From JAYFNU01 sp964458545 (GTDB lineage: Bacteria; Bacillota; Clostridia; Oscillospirales; Ruminococcaceae), in the NCBI GenBank assembly GCA_964458545.1, contig CAYWJF010000035.1:1-16840 (forward strand): a stretch of DNA of 16,840 nt. Reading direction: 5' to 3'. The translations under genes and the position numbers were made by a program. Below the pieces are notes generated by a model. That model was not told where the DNA came from. It ran no database searches and saw only the letters and a list, made by a program, of their open reading frames with translations. Position 1 is the stretch's first letter. The number at the start of each line of letters is the position of its first letter. Positions 6,745 through 14,555 of the stretch are shown here, in pieces.

Positions 6745-7923
6745 TTATAGCTGTTTAATGGCGGCGACAATCCGTTCAGCCGCTTCCTTTGTGCTGTCAT
6801 ATGAGCCAAAGGAGGTAAGCCTACAGTAGCCCTCGCCGTTTTTACCGAAGCCCGCGCCCGGCGTGCAGACGACGTTCGCCTTATTGAGAAGAAGGTCGAA
6901 CATCTCCCACGATTTGAGCGCGCCGCAGGAAAACCAGATATAGGGCGAATTTTTGCCGCCGAAATACTTCACACCCGCTTCGTCGAGAGCCTTTCCGAGA
7001 AGTGCGGCGTTATTTTTATAATAAGCTATATTTTTGTCGATTTCAAGAGTTCCTTTTTCGGAAAACACCGCCTCGGCGGCGCGCTGTACTATGTAAGGCG
7101 TGCCGTTGTACTTCGCCGCCGCTCGGCGAAGCCATAAATCGCGAAGCGAAACGCCGTCGCGAACAAGAGTGGAGGGTATTACCGTGTAGCCACAGCGCAC
7201 GCCCGTAAAGCCCGCTGTTTTCGAGAAGGAGCAAAGCTCTATGGCGCAGCTTTTAGCGCCGTCTATTTCGAATATACTGTGAGGACAGCTTTTGTCACCT
7301 ATAAACCGCTCATACGCCGCGTCGAAGAGTATAACCGCGCCGCAGTCGTTTGCGTAATCGACCCACGCCTTAAGCCCTTCTTTTGTATAGACCGCGCCCG
7401 TGGGGTTGTTCGGCGAGCAAATATAGACAATATCCGCTTTATATTCGGGCGGCGCAGGAAGGAAGCCGTTTTCCTCGTTTCCGCTTACGAATTTAATGCG
7501 GTTGCCTTTAATTACGTTAGCGTCAACGTAGGCGGGATAGACGGGGTCGGGAATAACTACCTCACAGCCGTCCGAAAAGAGGTCGAGAATAGAGCCAGAA
7601 TCGTTCTTCGCGCCGTCGCTTACGAAGATTTCATCAATGCCGAGCGAAACGCCGTAGCCCTTGTAATAATCCGCAAGCGCTTTTCGAAGGAATTCATAGC
7701 CCTCGTAAGGACCATAGCCGCGGAAGGTTTCCTCGCTGCCCATCTCGGCGGTTGCTTTCTCCATTGCCGAAATTACGCTCGGCGCTATAGGGAGCGTTAC
7801 GTCCCCTATTCCCATACTTATTATGCTATTATTCGGGTGCTCCTCTTTGTATTTTGCCACCCGCTCGCCTATCTCGGCGAAAAGATAGCTTTTTACAAGC
7901 TTTCCGTAGTTTTCGTTTACCAT
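6745..7923 (-). CDS. dapL: LL-diaminopimelate aminotransferase
   Basis: The protein has 392 residues and is a fold-type I PLP enzyme. It converts tetrahydrodipicolinate and glutamate directly to LL-diaminopimelate, bypassing the acylated DapD/DapC/DapE route. Visible features are the N-terminal GIGDVTLPI (38-46), SPNNPTG (170-176), DAAYE (201-205) and the PLP-binding Lys235 in SFSKTAGFTGVRCGY. The GIGDVTLP and SFSKTAGFTG segments are characteristic of the DapL branch. It lies 12 bases downstream of dapF, the next step of the same pathway to meso-diaminopimelate (peptidoglycan) and lysine. The GAGAGGAA site precedes the ATG at 7923. Confidence 0.93.
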   Translation of the reverse strand: MVNENYGKLVKSYLFAEIGERVAKYKEEHPNNSIISMGIGDVTLPIAPSVISAMEKATAEMGSEETFRGYGPYEGYEFLRKALADYYKGYGVSLGIDEIFVSDGAKNDSGSILDLFSDGCEVVIPDPVYPAYVDANVIKGNRIKFVSGNEENGFLPAPPEYKADIVYICSPNNPTGAVYTKEGLKAWVDYANDCGAVILFDAAYERFIGDKSCPHSIFEIDGAKSCAIELCSFSKTAGFTGVRCGYTVIPSTLVRDGVSLRDLWLRRAAAKYNGTPYIVQRAAEAVFSEKGTLEIDKNIAYYKNNAALLGKALDEAGVKYFGGKNSPYIWFSCGALKSWEMFDLLLNKANVVCTPGAGFGKNGEGYCRLTSFGSYDSTKEAAERIVAAIKQL

Positions 7924-7935
7924 AGCAGTTCCTCT

Positions 7936-8778
7936 CTATATTTCTATCTCGCCCGTGAAAACGGTTGCCGCCGCCCCTGTCATTGTGACCGTGCCGTTGG
8001 GCTCGTAATTAATAATAAGCTCTCCGCCGCGAAGGGCTACGGTTATGTCAGCGGAATAATCACAGTAGCCGCGAAGCACCGCCGCTACCGCCGTGGCGCA
8101 AGCGCCCGTGCCGCAAGCGAGCGTTTCGCCAGAGCCGCGCTCCCATACCCGCATTTTTATGTGGTTTTTTGAAACAACCGAAACAAATTCGGTGTTTACC
8201 TTGTCGGGAAAAAGCGGGTGATTTTCAAAAGACGGACCGATAGCGGGCAAATCAATTATGTCGGGGTCATCCACGAAGATAACGGCGTGGGGGTTACCCA
8301 TAGAAACGCAGGTTGCTTGATATTCGCGCCCCGAAATTTCAACGGGAACGCTCCTGCTGTCTCCCTCGTATAAAACGGGTATCTCCTTGCAGTCAAGTAT
8401 GGCTTTTCCCATATCTACCGACGCGCCCGTTGCTTTTTTGTCAGCGCCGATAGACATTATTAGCGTTTTTATTCCGCTTCTTGTTTCCACGGTGACGGTC
8501 TCACTCTTCGCGTAGCCGTTATCGAACAGATACTTTCCTACGCACCGAACTCCGTTGCCGCACATTTTCCCCGCCGAGCCGTCAAGGTTATACATATCCA
8601 TAAAGCCGTCGGCTCTATCGCTTTTCCGTATAAATATTACGCCGTCGCCGCCTATTCCGAAGCGCCTGTCGGACAGAAAGGCTATCTGCTTAGCGGTGAG
8701 GCGGATATCGTTTTTAAAACAGTCAATATAGATGTAATCGTTGCCTATTCCCTGCATCTTTGTGAATTCTATCTTCAT
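7936..8778 (-). CDS. dapF: Diaminopimelate epimerase
   Basis: The protein has 280 residues. It interconverts LL- and meso-diaminopimelate in the cytoplasm without a cofactor, using two cysteines. Both are present: Cys73 in MCGNGVRC and Cys222 in ACGTGACA. The N-terminal FTKMQGIGNDYIYID and GGDGVIFI motifs, and GNPHAV (161-166) and ERGSGET (213-219), are standard. The frame extends upstream to 8805, but the ATG at 8778 matches the family N-terminus and has AAGGGGTG directly before it. First gene of the dapF-dapL operon, divergent from hflX. Confidence 0.94.
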   Translation of the reverse strand: MKIEFTKMQGIGNDYIYIDCFKNDIRLTAKQIAFLSDRRFGIGGDGVIFIRKSDRADGFMDMYNLDGSAGKMCGNGVRCVGKYLFDNGYAKSETVTVETRSGIKTLIMSIGADKKATGASVDMGKAILDCKEIPVLYEGDSRSVPVEISGREYQATCVSMGNPHAVIFVDDPDIIDLPAIGPSFENHPLFPDKVNTEFVSVVSKNHIKMRVWERGSGETLACGTGACATAVAAVLRGYCDYSADITVALRGGELIINYEPNGTVTMTGAAATVFTGEIEI

Positions 8779-8808
8779 AAATTCACCCCTTAAAGTCACT
8801 TTCAATTG

Positions 8809-8838
8809 AGTATAACATTATTTTTGCGACAAAGACAA
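8809..8838 (-). promoter_or_regulatory. Probable sigma-A promoter of the dapF operon
   Basis: On the minus strand, TTGTCT (8833-8838) and TATACT (8809-8814) are separated by 18 bases, about 30 bases before the dapF start. No convincing plus-strand promoter for hflX was found in the same 77-base interval; a weak TTAAAG...TATAAC pair has a 15-base spacer and was not called. Confidence 0.5.
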
Positions 8839-8855
8839 TATTTTGTGGTATATTT

Positions 8856-10142
8856 ATGAGTATGAAAAATGACAACGATTTAATTAATACAACAGAAGAA
8901 AAGCCCGAACGCGCCGTGGTGGTAGCCGTGGACAGCGGTGAATACGACGTGGAAGCGTCGCTTTTTGAGATGCGTGCGCTATGCGAAACGGCGGGCGCCG
9001 AGGTTATTGCCGAGGTTGTTCAGCGCCGAGAGCGCGCCGACAACGCCTCCTTTTTAGGCGCGGGAAAGCTTGAGGAAACCCGCGAGCTTTGTGAAAGGCT
9101 TGACGCTGAGCTTGTTATTGCCGACGCGGAGCTTACGGCGGTAAAACAGCGCAATATGGAGAATGCCCTCGGCGTGGACGTAATAGACAGAACGACGCTG
9201 ATACTCGATATCTTCGCGCGCTCGGCTAAGACGGCGGAGGGAAAGCTTCAAGTGGAGCTCGCTCAGCTTAACTACCGTCTTCCGCGCTTAACAGGCGCGG
9301 GCGTTTCCCTTTCAAGGATAGGCGGAAGCGCTTCGGGCGGAAGCGGCGGCAGAATAGGTACGCGTGGACCGGGCGAAACAAAGCTTGAAAACGATAAAAG
9401 ATATATTCGAGGAAGGATAGCTATATTAAAAGAACGCCTACGCGATATGGAGGCGCAAAGAAAGGTAGCGAGAGGGCGGCGCGAGAAGTCGGGCACACCC
9501 GTGGTATCGCTCGTCGGTTACACGAACGTAGGGAAATCAACCCTTCTTAATTCGCTTACGGGTTCGGATGTTTTAAGCGAGAATAAGCTTTTCGCGACTC
9601 TCGACCCTACCGCGCGAAAGCTTTCGGTGGGCGACCTACAGCAGATTATCCTCGTTGACACCGTCGGCTTCGTAAGTCGTCTTCCGCACAACCTTGTAGA
9701 GGCGTTTAAATCCACCCTTGAGGAGATAAAATATTCTGATTTAATAATCAAGGTACTCGACGCGTCGAGCGATAGCTTTGCAGAGCAAAGCCGAATAACC
9801 GACGAGGTTATAGGCGAGCTCGGCTGCTCGGATATTCCCGTAATAACCGTATTCAACAAATGCGATATGCTGGAAACCTTCGCGGCGTTGCCGGGACTTG
9901 CCGTTTCCGCGAAGACAGGTAAGGGGCTCGACGAGTTACTAACGCTTATCTCAAAAAAGCTGTCCGAAAGGGTAATTCGTTGCATAGTGGAGCTGCCGTT
10001 CGATAAGCTTTCGCTTGCCGCCTTTATCCGCGAGCACGGCAATGTGCTTTCTGAGGAGTATACTGAAAAGGGCGCAGTAATTAGAGCGACTATAGAGCGC
10101 GCGGCATACGCAAGGATTGAAGAATATGTTATTGGCACATAA
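8856..10142 (+). CDS. hflX: GTPase HflX (ribosome-splitting factor)
   Basis: The protein has 428 residues. The N-terminal HflX domain (about 20-210) includes the glycine-rich loop GGSASGGSGGRIGTRGPGE (157-175) and a helical arm. The TRAFAC-class G domain follows: G1 GYTNVGKST (221-229), G3 DTVG (268-271) followed by FVSRLPHNLVEAF, and G4 NKCD (334-337). Family knowledge: HflX binds the 50S subunit and 70S ribosomes, splits stalled or stressed ribosomes, and gives heat or antibiotic tolerance in several bacteria. The Shine-Dalgarno signal before the ATG at 8856 is poor (GTGG only); ATG at 8862 is an alternative two codons in. Divergent from dapF; ends in a hairpin that overlaps its stop codon. 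Confidence 0.94.
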   Translation: MSMKNDNDLINTTEEKPERAVVVAVDSGEYDVEASLFEMRALCETAGAEVIAEVVQRRERADNASFLGAGKLEETRELCERLDAELVIADAELTAVKQRNMENALGVDVIDRTTLILDIFARSAKTAEGKLQVELAQLNYRLPRLTGAGVSLSRIGGSASGGSGGRIGTRGPGETKLENDKRYIRGRIAILKERLRDMEAQRKVARGRREKSGTPVVSLVGYTNVGKSTLLNSLTGSDVLSENKLFATLDPTARKLSVGDLQQIILVDTVGFVSRLPHNLVEAFKSTLEEIKYSDLIIKVLDASSDSFAEQSRITDEVIGELGCSDIPVITVFNKCDMLETFAALPGLAVSAKTGKGLDELLTLISKKLSERVIRCIVELPFDKLSLAAFIREHGNVLSEEYTEKGAVIRATIERAAYARIEEYVIGT

Positions 10143-10166
10143 CAAATAGGGCATAGCCCTATTTGT
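10142..10166 (+). terminator. Hairpin overlapping the hflX stop codon
   Basis: A perfect 11-bp stem (10142-10152 with 10156-10166) closes an ATA loop and begins at the last base of the TAA. It has no U-tract after it (ATTGG follows), although the right arm ends ATTTGT. It may be a terminator or mRNA 3' end stabiliser for hflX. Confidence 0.55.
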
Positions 10167-10170
10167 ATTG

Positions 10171-10199
10171 GAAGAAGCGCCCGATTTGGGCGCTTCTTC
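10171..10199 (+). repeat. Second strong hairpin, left of the assembly gap
   Basis: A perfect 12-bp stem GAAGAAGCGCCC/GGGCGCTTCTTC (10171-10182 with 10188-10199) has a GATTT loop. ACTTTATG follows, so there is no clean U-tract. It starts four bases after the previous hairpin and mirrors the hairpin at 10384-10415 across the gap. It is either a second terminator or the end of a small inverted-repeat element. Confidence 0.5.
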
Positions 10200-10248
10200 A
10201 CTTTATGAAAACCTCTACAGAATTAGTTGCTTGCACCGTGCCTTCGCT

Positions 10249-10348
10249 NNNNNNNNNNNNNNNNNNNNNNNNNNNNNNNNNNNNNNNNNNNNNNNNNNNN
10301 NNNNNNNNNNNNNNNNNNNNNNNNNNNNNNNNNNNNNNNNNNNNNNNN
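10249..10348. other. Assembly gap (100 N) in the hflX-dpaA intergenic region
   Basis: Exactly 100 undetermined bases, the customary placeholder for a scaffold gap of unknown length. The whole non-coding stretch 10143-10470 holds two hairpins on the left, this gap, one hairpin on the right and the dpaA control region. No gene can be supported here. A frame reading through the N run into dpaA is an artefact. Confidence 0.95.
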
Positions 10349-10383
10349 ATAAGTGGAAAAGCGACGAAGTCGGTTTTCTCAAG

Positions 10384-10415
10384 ACTAAAGCGCACCCGAA
10401 AGGGTGCGCTTTAGT
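10384..10415 (+). repeat. Strong hairpin right of the assembly gap
   Basis: A perfect 14-bp stem ACTAAAGCGCACCC/GGGTGCGCTTTAGT (10384-10397 with 10402-10415) has a GAAA tetraloop. No U-tract follows (TATGTGCC). It resembles the hairpin at 10171-10199 in sharing a GGG-GCGCTT arm, and both are followed towards the gap by a GAAAACC block (10207-10213, and 10372-10378 on the minus strand). Confidence 0.55.
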
Positions 10416-10440
10416 TATGTGCCAAAACCCGCCCCTTCCT

Positions 10441-10449
10441 CATAGAATA
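10441..10449 (+). promoter_or_regulatory. Possible mother-cell sigma factor (sigma-K/E-like) -10 element before dpaA
   Basis: CATAGAATA is a perfect match to CATAnnnTA, the -10 consensus of mother-cell sporulation sigma factors known from Bacillus. It ends 21 bases before the dpaA ATG, leaving room for a short leader that contains the GGGGGCGAGAGA ribosome-binding region. No convincing -35 partner was found at the expected spacing. The call rests on the -10 match plus the expected mother-cell regulation of dpaAB. Confidence 0.35.
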
Positions 10450-10470
10450 TATGGAAACGGGGGCGAGAGA

Positions 10471-11346
10471 ATGGAAAAAACCTATTCTGTTATCGGCGGA
10501 GATATGCGAAGCGCCTATGCGGCGGAGATACTTGTGAGCGAGGGAAAACGTGTGCTGACGGCGGGTCTGGAGCTGTCGGGGATAATTGAGCCCGCCAACA
10601 TAAACACCGTCTTTGACGCGGCTCGGTATGCCGACATTCTTATACTGCCCCTGCCGCTCTTTGACCGCGAGGGGAACGTAAAATGCCCGTTGTCGGGGAA
10701 AAAGCTGAGGCTGACCGAAATTCTTACCGAAACAGCCGCGGGTGCGGCGGTTTTTGCGGGGATTGTGCCCTTTGACATAATGAGCTTCGCCGCCTCGCGC
10801 GGCATAAGGCTGTTCGATTACTACGAGCGCGAGGAGTTTTTAATTATGAACGCGCTTCCCACAGCCGAGGGCACGGTGCAGATACTTATGGAGAACCTGC
10901 CCGTTACGATAAGCGGGGCAAAGATAGCCGTGACGGGCTACGGAAAATGCGCCGCCGCGATAGGCAGACTTCTGAAGGCTATGGGCGCGGGGGTATGTGT
11001 TTTTGCACGAAGCTCCAGCGCCCGCGCAAGGGCTAAATGCTGCGGAATGTCAGCGGAGGACATCTCAAGGCTTTCGCAGTTTGAGCGCCGCTTTGACGCT
11101 CTTGTAAACACGGTGCCCGCGCGAATTATTACAAAGGAAACGCTTGAGAAGATTAATAGCGACTGCCTTATCGTGGATATCGCCTCATCTCCCGGCGGAG
11201 TTGATTTCCGCACGGCGGAAAAGCGCGGTATTAAGGCGATACTCGCGCCGTCTCTTCCCGGAGCCGCCGCGCCGAAGGCGGCGGGAAGGATAATTATTGA
11301 AACTATAGAAAGTATATGCGAGGAGGAGGGACTATGGAAGGAATAA
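10471..11346 (+). CDS. dpaA: Dipicolinate synthase subunit A (spore dipicolinic acid synthesis)
   Basis: The protein has 291 residues, close to the usual length of about 295. With DpaB it oxidises a product of the dihydrodipicolinate synthase reaction to dipicolinic acid in the mother cell; this accumulates as the Ca-chelate in the spore core and underlies heat resistance. The N-terminal half holds the DpaA signature, ending in FDYYEREEFLIMNALPTAEG (115-134). A Rossmann dinucleotide-binding domain follows from about 149 (AKIAVTGYGKCAAAIGRLL, glycine motif near 156). SSPGGVDF and the LAPSLPGAAAPKAAG C-terminal segments are typical. The ATG at 10471 was chosen because a GGGGGCGAGAGA region precedes it and the protein then starts at the family N-terminus. 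Also called spoVFA. Overlaps dpaB by 13 bases. Confidence 0.93.
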   Translation: MEKTYSVIGGDMRSAYAAEILVSEGKRVLTAGLELSGIIEPANINTVFDAARYADILILPLPLFDREGNVKCPLSGKKLRLTEILTETAAGAAVFAGIVPFDIMSFAASRGIRLFDYYEREEFLIMNALPTAEGTVQILMENLPVTISGAKIAVTGYGKCAAAIGRLLKAMGAGVCVFARSSSARARAKCCGMSAEDISRLSQFERRFDALVNTVPARIITKETLEKINSDCLIVDIASSPGGVDFRTAEKRGIKAILAPSLPGAAAPKAAGRIIIETIESICEEEGLWKE

Positions 11347-11909
11347 CGGTTGGCTTCGCGCTTTGCGGCTCGTTTTGCACCTTTGAAAGAACCCTTTCGC
11401 TTATGACGGCGTTTGTTTCGAACGGCGCGTCGGTTATTCCCATAATGTCGTATAACGCCTACAAAACTGACACGCGCTTCGGAAAGGCAAGTGAATTTAT
11501 CGAGCGTATTGAGACGCTGACGGGGAGAAGGATTATTTCGACAATAACCGACGCAGAGCCAATAGGACCCAAAAAGCTCTGTGACGTTATTTTAGTCGCG
11601 CCTTGTACGGGAAACACCCTTGCGAAGCTCTGCTGCGGCGTGACGGATACTCCCGTAACAATGGCGGTGAAGTCTCATCTTCGCAACTCCCGCCCCGTGG
11701 TATTAGCGGTTTCCACGAATGACGGGCTTTCCGCCGCGGCGAAAAATATAGGCGAGCTTATGAACAGGAAGAATTATTACTTTGTTCCGTTTCGTCAGGA
11801 CGACTGCGAAAAAAAGCCCTTTTCGCTTGTTGCGGAGCTTTCGCTCGCAAGCGACGCCGTCAAATTGGCTCTTTGCGGCAAACAGATACAGCCTATTATT
11901 CAAAATTGA
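11334..11909 (+). CDS. dpaB: Dipicolinate synthase subunit B (flavoprotein-like)
   Basis: The protein has 191 residues and belongs to the flavoprotein (HFCD) superfamily as the small subunit of dipicolinate synthase. Visible features are the N-terminal CGSFCTFER (11-19), VAPCTGNTLAKL, PVVLAVSTNDGLSAAAKNIG and the YYFVPFRQDDCEKKPFSLVA segment near the C-terminus, all typical of SpoVFB. The ATG at 11334 has a near-ideal GGAGGAGGG site inside the end of dpaA. The 13-base overlap implies translational coupling and equal production of both subunits. No strong terminator was found after it; only a weak AT-rich dyad lies near 11911-11926. Confidence 0.93.
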   Translation: MEGITVGFALCGSFCTFERTLSLMTAFVSNGASVIPIMSYNAYKTDTRFGKASEFIERIETLTGRRIISTITDAEPIGPKKLCDVILVAPCTGNTLAKLCCGVTDTPVTMAVKSHLRNSRPVVLAVSTNDGLSAAAKNIGELMNRKNYYFVPFRQDDCEKKPFSLVAELSLASDAVKLALCGKQIQPIIQN

Positions 11910-11953
11910 TAAAATGTTTACATTTAGTTTCCAATTTGTCGCCCTTTGGTGCA

Positions 11954-11982
11954 TTGTAAGTTACAAAAAAACCTTATATAAT
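11954..11982 (+). promoter_or_regulatory. Sigma-A promoter of the flavoprotein-cmk-plsC-ispH/rpsA operon
   Basis: TTGTAA (11954-11959) and a perfect TATAAT (11977-11982) are spaced by 17 bases, 29 bases before the GTG start at 12012. This separates the housekeeping operon from the sporulation genes dpaAB just upstream. Confidence 0.7.
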
Positions 11983-12011
11983 AAAAATGAATAAAAAATG
12001 CGTGGTGTGAA

Positions 12012-13274
12012 GTGAAACGGGAAGTAAACGGCTCAACCGAATATGACGTTGCCGTAATCGGCGCGGGTCCCGCCGGACTAATGGCGGGCTTTGCCGCGGG
12101 TAGCCGCGGGCTTCGCGTGGCGATTATCGAAAAGATGAACGCGCCGGGAAGAAAGCTGTTAATAACGGGCAAAGGACGTTGCAACGTCACAAACGACTGC
12201 GACGTGCGCGAGTTTATCAGCAATATTCGCGAGGGCGGGCGGTTTATGAACAGCAGTTTATACGCCTTCGACAGCCGTGCTGTAATGAGCTTTTTTGAAG
12301 AGCGCGGTGTGCCGCTTAAGGTTGAGCGGGGCAACAGGGTCTTTCCGCAAAGCGACAAGGCGGCGGACATACGCGACGCGCTCGTTACTGCCGCGAGAAA
12401 AGCGGGCTGCGCCTTCGTTTCGGGGCGCGCCGTAAAGATAGAGACCGATGAAAACGGCGTTTGCGCCGTAATTCTTGAGGATAAAACACTTCTTTGCTGT
12501 CGCGCGGCGATAGTGGCTACGGGCGGGCTTTCCTACCCGAAAACCGGCTCAACGGGCGACGGCTTCGCGCTCGCAAGGGCGCTTGGACACACCGTTACAC
12601 CGACGAGAGCCTCGCTCGTTTCGCTTATCTGCGAGGGCGACGACTGCGCGCGACTTGAGGGACTATCGTTAAAAAATATAAGGCTTACAGCGTACGCGGA
12701 CGAAAAGAAGATATATTCAGAGCAAGGCGAAATGCTCTTTACCTCGGCAGGAATATCTGGACCTCTTGTTCTAAGCTTAAGCGGCGCAATGGTGACGGCA
12801 GGCGTGACGCAAGCGAGAGTCGAAATAGACCTAAAGCCCGCGCTCGACACGGCGACGCTCGACAAACGTATACTAAGAGATTTTTCAGACAACATAAACA
12901 GAGATTTTAAGAATAGCCTATCTGAGCTGTTGCCGCAGAAGCTTATTCCAATAATTATTGAAAGAAGCGGTATTTCACCCGAAAAGAAGGTGAATTCCAT
13001 AACGGCGGCTGAACGGGCGTCGCTTATATCGGCGATAAAAGAATTGAGCTTTTCGATAATTGGAACGGGCGGCTACGACGAGGCGGTTATAACGGCTGGC
13101 GGCGTTGAATTAAAGGAGATTAATCCGAAAACGCTTGAGTCAAAATTAGTTAAGAATTTGTATTTCGCGGGCGAGGTGCTTAACGCGGACGCTTATACGG
13201 GGGGCTTTAATCTCGGTATAGCGTTTGCTACGGGTCACGCGGCGGGAAGTAATGTATTGGGAGGAAGCGAATGA
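12012..13274 (+). CDS. HI0933/BaiN-family FAD-dependent oxidoreductase
   Basis: The protein has 420 residues. The N-terminal FAD-binding Rossmann motif (DVAVIGAGPAGLMAG, about 12-26) runs into the family hallmark PGRKLLITGKGRCNVTN (about 46-62). The C-terminal GGVELKEINPKTLES and LYFAGEVLNADAYTGGFN segments close the flavin site. Family knowledge: members (E. coli YhiN, clostridial BaiN) bind FAD; BaiN acts in bile-acid dehydroxylation in Clostridium scindens, but most homologues have no proven substrate. The start is GTG at 12012; an in-frame stop lies at 11988-11990 and no upstream ATG is in frame. The Shine-Dalgarno signal is weak (GTGGTG). It overlaps cmk by four bases (ATGA), a conserved clostridial gene order with cmk, plsC and ispH. 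A bile-acid role cannot be claimed from this. Confidence 0.88.
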   Translation: MKREVNGSTEYDVAVIGAGPAGLMAGFAAGSRGLRVAIIEKMNAPGRKLLITGKGRCNVTNDCDVREFISNIREGGRFMNSSLYAFDSRAVMSFFEERGVPLKVERGNRVFPQSDKAADIRDALVTAARKAGCAFVSGRAVKIETDENGVCAVILEDKTLLCCRAAIVATGGLSYPKTGSTGDGFALARALGHTVTPTRASLVSLICEGDDCARLEGLSLKNIRLTAYADEKKIYSEQGEMLFTSAGISGPLVLSLSGAMVTAGVTQARVEIDLKPALDTATLDKRILRDFSDNINRDFKNSLSELLPQKLIPIIIERSGISPEKKVNSITAAERASLISAIKELSFSIIGTGGYDEAVITAGGVELKEINPKTLESKLVKNLYFAGEVLNADAYTGGFNLGIAFATGHAAGSNVLGGSE

Positions 13275-13933
13275 AGGCGATAGCTATTGACGGACCCGCA
13301 GGGGCGGGAAAGAGTACGATTGCGAGGAAGCTTGCGTCCGAGCTCGGCTTTATCTATATTGATACGGGCGCGCTTTATAGGGCGATAGGCTACTTTGTCC
13401 TTTCGCGCGGGGTGAATACAAGCGACGAGATAGCGATTGCGGGGCTTCTTCTCGGCGCGAAGATAGAGATACGCTTCATAGACACCGAGCAAAGGGTGTT
13501 TCTTAACGATACCGACGTAACCTCAAAGCTCAGAACAGAGGTGGTTTCTATGGCGGCGTCGGCGGTTTCAGCTCTACCGACGGTAAGAGAGTTCCTTTTA
13601 GAGCTTCAGCGCGACCTTGCGAGGAAGAACAACGTTGTTATGGACGGGCGGGATATCGGTACCGTCGTTTTGCCCGACGCCGATATAAAGATATTCCTTA
13701 CCGCGTCTCCTGAGGAACGCGCGAAAAGGCGCTACGACGAGCTTATTTCAAAAGGGGTAAGCGCCGACTACGAAGCGGTGCTCGCCGACCTTAAAACCCG
13801 CGACTACAACGACAGCCACAGAGAGATAGCGCCGCTAAAAGAAGCGGACGACGCAATAACAATAGATACTACAGGCTATGAGCTGAGTGAATCGGTCGAT
13901 TTAATATTCCAAACGGTAAAGGATTTATTATAG
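13271..13933 (+). CDS. cmk: Cytidylate kinase
   Basis: The protein has 220 residues, the normal length. It phosphorylates CMP and dCMP with ATP, recycling CMP from RNA and lipid turnover and feeding CTP/dCTP synthesis. The N-terminal P-loop is GPAGAGKST (8-16), followed by YIDTGALYRAIG, the MDGRDIGTVVLPDA segment typical of bacterial CMP kinases, and SPEERAKRRYDE near the lid. The ATG overlaps the stop of the flavoprotein gene (ATGA, 13271-13274) and has GGGAGG upstream. plsC starts one base after its stop. Confidence 0.95.
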   Translation: MKAIAIDGPAGAGKSTIARKLASELGFIYIDTGALYRAIGYFVLSRGVNTSDEIAIAGLLLGAKIEIRFIDTEQRVFLNDTDVTSKLRTEVVSMAASAVSALPTVREFLLELQRDLARKNNVVMDGRDIGTVVLPDADIKIFLTASPEERAKRRYDELISKGVSADYEAVLADLKTRDYNDSHREIAPLKEADDAITIDTTGYELSESVDLIFQTVKDLL

Positions 13934-13934
13934 T

Positions 13935-14555
13935 ATGCCTTTGTTCAGAATAGCGCAGGCGATTGCAAGACTAATCGGTTACTTAATCTTTAATATTAGC
14001 CAAACGGGACGGGAGAATATCCCGCAAAAGGGCGCTGTAATTATCGCGAGCAACCATATAAACCTTGTTGACCCGGGTCTTCACGCGATATGTATACGCC
14101 GCACCTTCCGTACAATGGCGAAGGTTGAGCTGTTCAGACACAAACTGCTGGGCTTTATTCTGCGACCTCTCGGCGCGTTTCCCGTTACCCGCGGCAAGGC
14201 GGACAAACGCTCCTTTGTAACGGCGGCGAACGTCCTGCGCGAGGACCACGCGTTGCTTATTTTTCCTGAGGGTACGCGCTCTAAAACGGGTGAAATGGGC
14301 ACCTTTAAAGCGGGCGCGGTCGCGCTTTGCGCAATGACAAAGGCGCCGATAATTCCCGCCGCAATGATACAGAGAAAACACCTTCGCTTATTCGACAAGG
14401 TCGTTATCGTTTACGGAAAGCCGATTACCTACGAAGAGCTGTGTCTTGACGACACCTCGAGCGCTAATCTTCGCCGCGGCGCTGAAATCCTTCAGCAAAG
14501 GGTAGAAGAGATGATAGCGGAAAAGGGGGGTCAGCCGTGCGAGACCGCGAAATAA
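13935..14555 (+). CDS. plsC: 1-acyl-sn-glycerol-3-phosphate acyltransferase
   Basis: The protein has 206 residues. It acylates lysophosphatidic acid to phosphatidic acid at the inner membrane face, the second acylation of phospholipid synthesis. The catalytic NHINLVD (NHx4D type) motif lies near residue 37, the FPEGTRSKTGEMGTFKAGA substrate-binding motif near 112, and a hydrophobic N-terminal segment suits membrane association. The ATG at 13935 begins one base after the cmk stop. The end overlaps the ispH-rpsA start by 19 bases. Confidence 0.92.
   Translation: MPLFRIAQAIARLIGYLIFNISQTGRENIPQKGAVIIASNHINLVDPGLHAICIRRTFRTMAKVELFRHKLLGFILRPLGAFPVTRGKADKRSFVTAANVLREDHALLIFPEGTRSKTGEMGTFKAGAVALCAMTKAPIIPAAMIQRKHLRLFDKVVIVYGKPITYEELCLDDTSSANLRRGAEILQQRVEEMIAEKGGQPCETAK

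Noticed and set aside
7279..8172. 297-residue plus-strand frame opposite dapL/dapF
   Set aside because: It spans the dapF-dapL junction antisense to two enzymes whose catalytic residues are intact. It has no motif of its own.
10168..10470. Extension of dpaA upstream through the N run, or a separate small gene across it
   Set aside because: The sequence is undetermined for 100 bases, so the frame is meaningless. The flanks are hairpins, and dpaA has a good start at 10471.
12012..13274. Assignment of the flavoprotein as a bile-acid enzyme (baiN)
   Set aside because: Family resemblance alone does not give the substrate. The operon is housekeeping, and no other bai gene is present.
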